Source: Lojkania enalia (lineage: Eukaryota > Ascomycota > Dothideomycetes > Pleosporales). From it: a stretch of 10,920 nt of DNA. The stretch is from the NCBI GenBank assembly GCA_010094045.1, contig ML986721.1:113606-124525 (forward strand). The letters run 5' to 3'. The notes beneath the pieces were generated by a model. It was not told the origin of the DNA. It was given only the letters and a program-made list of their open reading frames with translations, and did no database searches. How positions within the stretch are numbered: position 1 is the first letter of the stretch; the number at the start of each line of letters is the position of its first letter. A program made the translations under genes and the position numbers. Positions 9,261 to 10,920 of this stretch are shown piece after piece.

Positions 9261-9999
9261 AGAGTAGTATTCTAGCAATTAATAAGCTGTAGTTTTACTA
9301 AATATATTCTAATATTTATAGTATTTAGATAGTAATTGGAGATTTACTAGTACTTTATTTTCAGCCTTATCTTCTAGCTCTAGGGCTTATTTATCTTTAA
9401 TCAGCCACTTAATTTCGTATAGAGATATAGAGAAAAACTTGTTCTCTTTCCTCTTTATATTAAAGTAGAAAGTATTAGCTAAGATAAGAGTAATAATAGA
9501 AGAATAAACTTTCTTCGGATTGGGTTTAGACTTTATTTTATACGGGCGTATAGAAGCTCTAAACTTATTTAAACTATAGGCTATAAGAAACTAATATAAT
9601 TTTAGTAGTCTTAGTAGACCTTTAATATAATAGATAGTCGGACTGCAGGACTACTAATACTAGTTCTTTTCCTATAGAGCGTCGCGTTGCTAGATGTCTA
9701 GCTCTACTTTTTTATTATGTATTAGCTAAGTTAATTATATAAGAAGAGGAGGTAAAGGATTATAAATAGTAGGATACTTAGAGGGCTATATAATCCGATT
9801 TTTATCTATATCTAGCTGGAGTTGAAAATAATATAACTATTTAATACTAATAATATAATCCTAAATACTTAGATCTATAATAATAAATAGATAGTTTTAG
9901 ATAGTTCTTCTATTAATTCGCAGGTATAAGTAGATATACTAATTAACTAGAGTTTAGATTCGGTCCTAAAAACCTTTAACGGTAATTTTAAAGGGTAAG

Positions 10000-10920
10000 T
10001 ACTATATTAATATATATAGGGCTTAGGAGAGTAATCTAGCTACTATAGAATTAAGGAATAGGAAGCTTTAAGTACTTATATTAACAAGGGCGTTTAGTTA
10101 TATACTAATACCTTTTAAATATAGAATAGTAGGGATTTAGAAATACTTTCCTCTAAATAAATACAATAAATCGATGTTTAATAAGTTATACTTACTTAAG
10201 CCTAGGATAGAGAGTTTTTCTAGACGTCTCTATTTCCCACCTAAAAACTATCTAGGTAGTACTTATTTACGTTTAAAAACTCTTCTTTCTTAATCTTCTC
10301 TTATTTAACCTCTATCTCTTATATTTTAAAGACTATATATTTATTTACGAAGTATCCTGGTTTACTATAGTTATAGTAATTTCTTAGAGTTATATACCTT
10401 TCAGGTATAAGAGTTTTACTAGGTTATTAGAGAGCGATTATAGTAGAATAAAGTGTTAATACTAGAGTAGATTAGGGTAGTATTAGATTATAAGTTACTT
10501 TAGATAAACTTTTAGAAGCCTTCTAGTACTAATCCGAATTTATTTTAGCTGCAACCTATAGGCTAATAGTTTATTCTAAAAGGTTAGAAACGCTCCTCCT
10601 TTCTATATTATAGGCTGTTAAGTAGGCGACTATAGTATTAAAGGAGCCTTTCTATATAAGCTTAAAGCTAAGGTTTAGTATCCTTAGGCTGGGGAGAATC
10701 TTATCTTATAGGTAGAAGAACTATTTAGATTAGGATACGGATCCCCTAATAGCTATACTAATAAAGTAAGCTTTAAAAGTTGAGAATACTTCTCTCTTAT
10801 TTATTTTTAGGACCTGAAACGCCTGTTACACCTCTATCTCTTTATTACCTATAATAAAATACGATTATAGAAGTAAAATTATTTCTTTAGTATTCTTAAA
10901 CTAATACTAGTCTAATTTAG
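10000..10920 (-). pseudogene. RIP-degraded chromovirus gag (partial, runs off the right edge)
   Basis: The minus-strand frame with codons starting at 10873, 10735 and 10381 reads YFIIGNKEIEV, QAFQVLKINKREVFSTFKAY, then FFYL..DKILPSLRILNLSFK, then NTIVAYLTAYNIERRSVSNL and AAKINSD, followed by a CCHC zinc knuckle at 10337-10378. This is the capsid and nucleocapsid part of a Ty3/gypsy gag, which packages element RNA in virus-like particles. The N-terminus lies beyond 10920. The C-terminal limit and the junction with pol (in a different frame) are not clear. Gln and Trp positions are mostly stop codons. Confidence 0.75.
10337..10378 (-). other. Gag relic: CCHC zinc knuckle with all four ligands mutated to Tyr
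   Basis: The codons read Y-Y-N-Y-S-K-P-G-Y-F-V-N-K-Y. The spacing is exactly that of the retroelement knuckle C-x2-C-x4-H-x4-C. Each ligand codon is TAC or TAT, explained by TGC/TGT to TAC/TAT for Cys and CAC to TAC for His, all single changes at TpG or CpA. It identifies the upstream frame as gag and is a clear small illustration of the mutation rule. Confidence 0.87.

Larger units (their letters stand above)
6237..9990 (-). pseudogene. RIP-degraded chromovirus pol (RT, RNase H, integrase, chromodomain)
   Basis: One frame (codons starting at 9815, 9476, 8819, 7664 and 6470) carries the polyprotein that copies element RNA into DNA and inserts it. From the N-terminus: a protease-side stretch (LDIDKNRII, 9789-9815), reverse transcriptase (about 8690-9260), RNase H (about 7950-8335), integrase (about 6900-7670) and chromodomain (about 6330-6480), ending at a TAA near 6237-6239. 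Gag is in another frame (codons starting at 10381 and 10735), which fits a -1 shift between gag and pol or an indel. The protease active-site triplet could not be placed with confidence around 9900-9960, so the start is approximate. No frameshift was seen within pol, but nonsense codons are frequent throughout. Confidence 0.87.
1..10920. other. RIP-mutated repeat block
   Basis: Nearly the whole window has the base pattern left by repeat-induced point mutation, the fungal process that turns CpA into TpA in duplicated DNA. A hand count of 8401-8640 gives about 46 TA, 2 CA and 1 TG; in 901-960 there are no CA or TG but 5 CG. Survival of CpG argues against ordinary CpG methylation decay. In every relic gene the damage follows the same rule: Gln and Trp codons have become TAG or TAA, Cys and His have become Tyr, and Asp has become Asn. 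Reading frames are kept for kilobases, so substitution rather than insertion or deletion did the damage. The helicase part keeps more G+C than the retroelement part, which may reflect composition before mutation or a milder dose. Confidence 0.9.
4780..10920 (-). mobile_element. RIP-degraded Ty3/gypsy chromovirus LTR retrotransposon (incomplete in window)
   Basis: Order on the minus strand from the right edge: gag with CCHC knuckle, reverse transcriptase, RNase H, integrase, chromodomain, then a gap with a plus-strand ORF, a polypurine tract and a probable LTR. The gag-RT-RNase H-integrase order is Ty3/gypsy; the chromodomain places it among chromoviruses. The 5' LTR, primer binding site and gag start lie beyond 10920. 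The left boundary is uncertain because the second LTR is not in view for comparison and terminal TG/CA would be mutated. All coding parts are riddled with nonsense codons of the RIP type, so the copy cannot move by itself. Confidence 0.85.

Noticed and set aside
9900..9960. Protease active-site D-S/T-G
   Set aside because: Possible readings occur in different frames (for example Asn-Ser-Ser from Asp-Ser-Gly), but none is in a frame with convincing flanking sequence, so no protease was called.
1..10920. tRNA, rRNA or CRISPR features
   Set aside because: No cloverleaf with A and B boxes, no rRNA sequence and no regularly spaced repeats were recognised on either strand by eye.

Overview
This window looks like a repeat-rich, probably subtelomeric or heterochromatic, block from a filamentous ascomycete (Pezizomycotina). 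No intact gene was found. Almost all of it is relic coding sequence of repeated elements carrying the signature of repeat-induced point mutation (RIP): CpA and its complement TpG are nearly gone, TpA is in great excess, and CpG survives. A hand count of 8401-8640 gives about 46 TA, 2 CA and 1 TG. In 901-960 there are 5 CpG and no CpA or TpG. Most Gln and Trp codons read as TAG or TAA, many Cys and His codons read as Tyr, and many Asp codons read as Asn. The species cannot be named from this.

Left part (about 135-4568, minus strand): a nearly full-length relic of a fungal telomere-linked-helicase-type (TLH) RecQ DNA helicase, about 1,480 codons. Every segment checked, from the N-terminal zinc-finger-like module to the C-terminal tail, lies in one reading frame. 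Damage therefore seems to be substitutions only, with dozens of nonsense codons. Walker A, the DExH box, motif III, the helicase C domain and the arginine-finger motif are all recognisable.

Middle (about 4569-5576): non-coding. It holds the 5' flank of the helicase, a short island that kept CpA/TpG (about 4741-4830) with a G-run/C-run pair, a probable LTR (about 4780-5162), a polypurine tract (5163-5173, minus strand) and about 400 bp without a gene.

Right part (about 4780 to beyond 10920, minus strand): a RIP-degraded Ty3/gypsy chromovirus. From the right edge leftwards it reads gag with a CCHC zinc knuckle, then a pol with reverse transcriptase, RNase H, integrase (D,D35E) and a C-terminal chromodomain ending near 6237. 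The 5' LTR and the start of gag lie outside the window. Convergent to pol, on the plus strand, a separate relic ORF (about 5577-6221) ends about 15 bp from the pol stop. It lies inside the element, between pol and the polypurine tract, and is the most unusual item here.

The helicase relic and the retroelement are two independent repeats lying side by side, both read on the minus strand and both silenced by mutation. Nothing here is likely to make protein.
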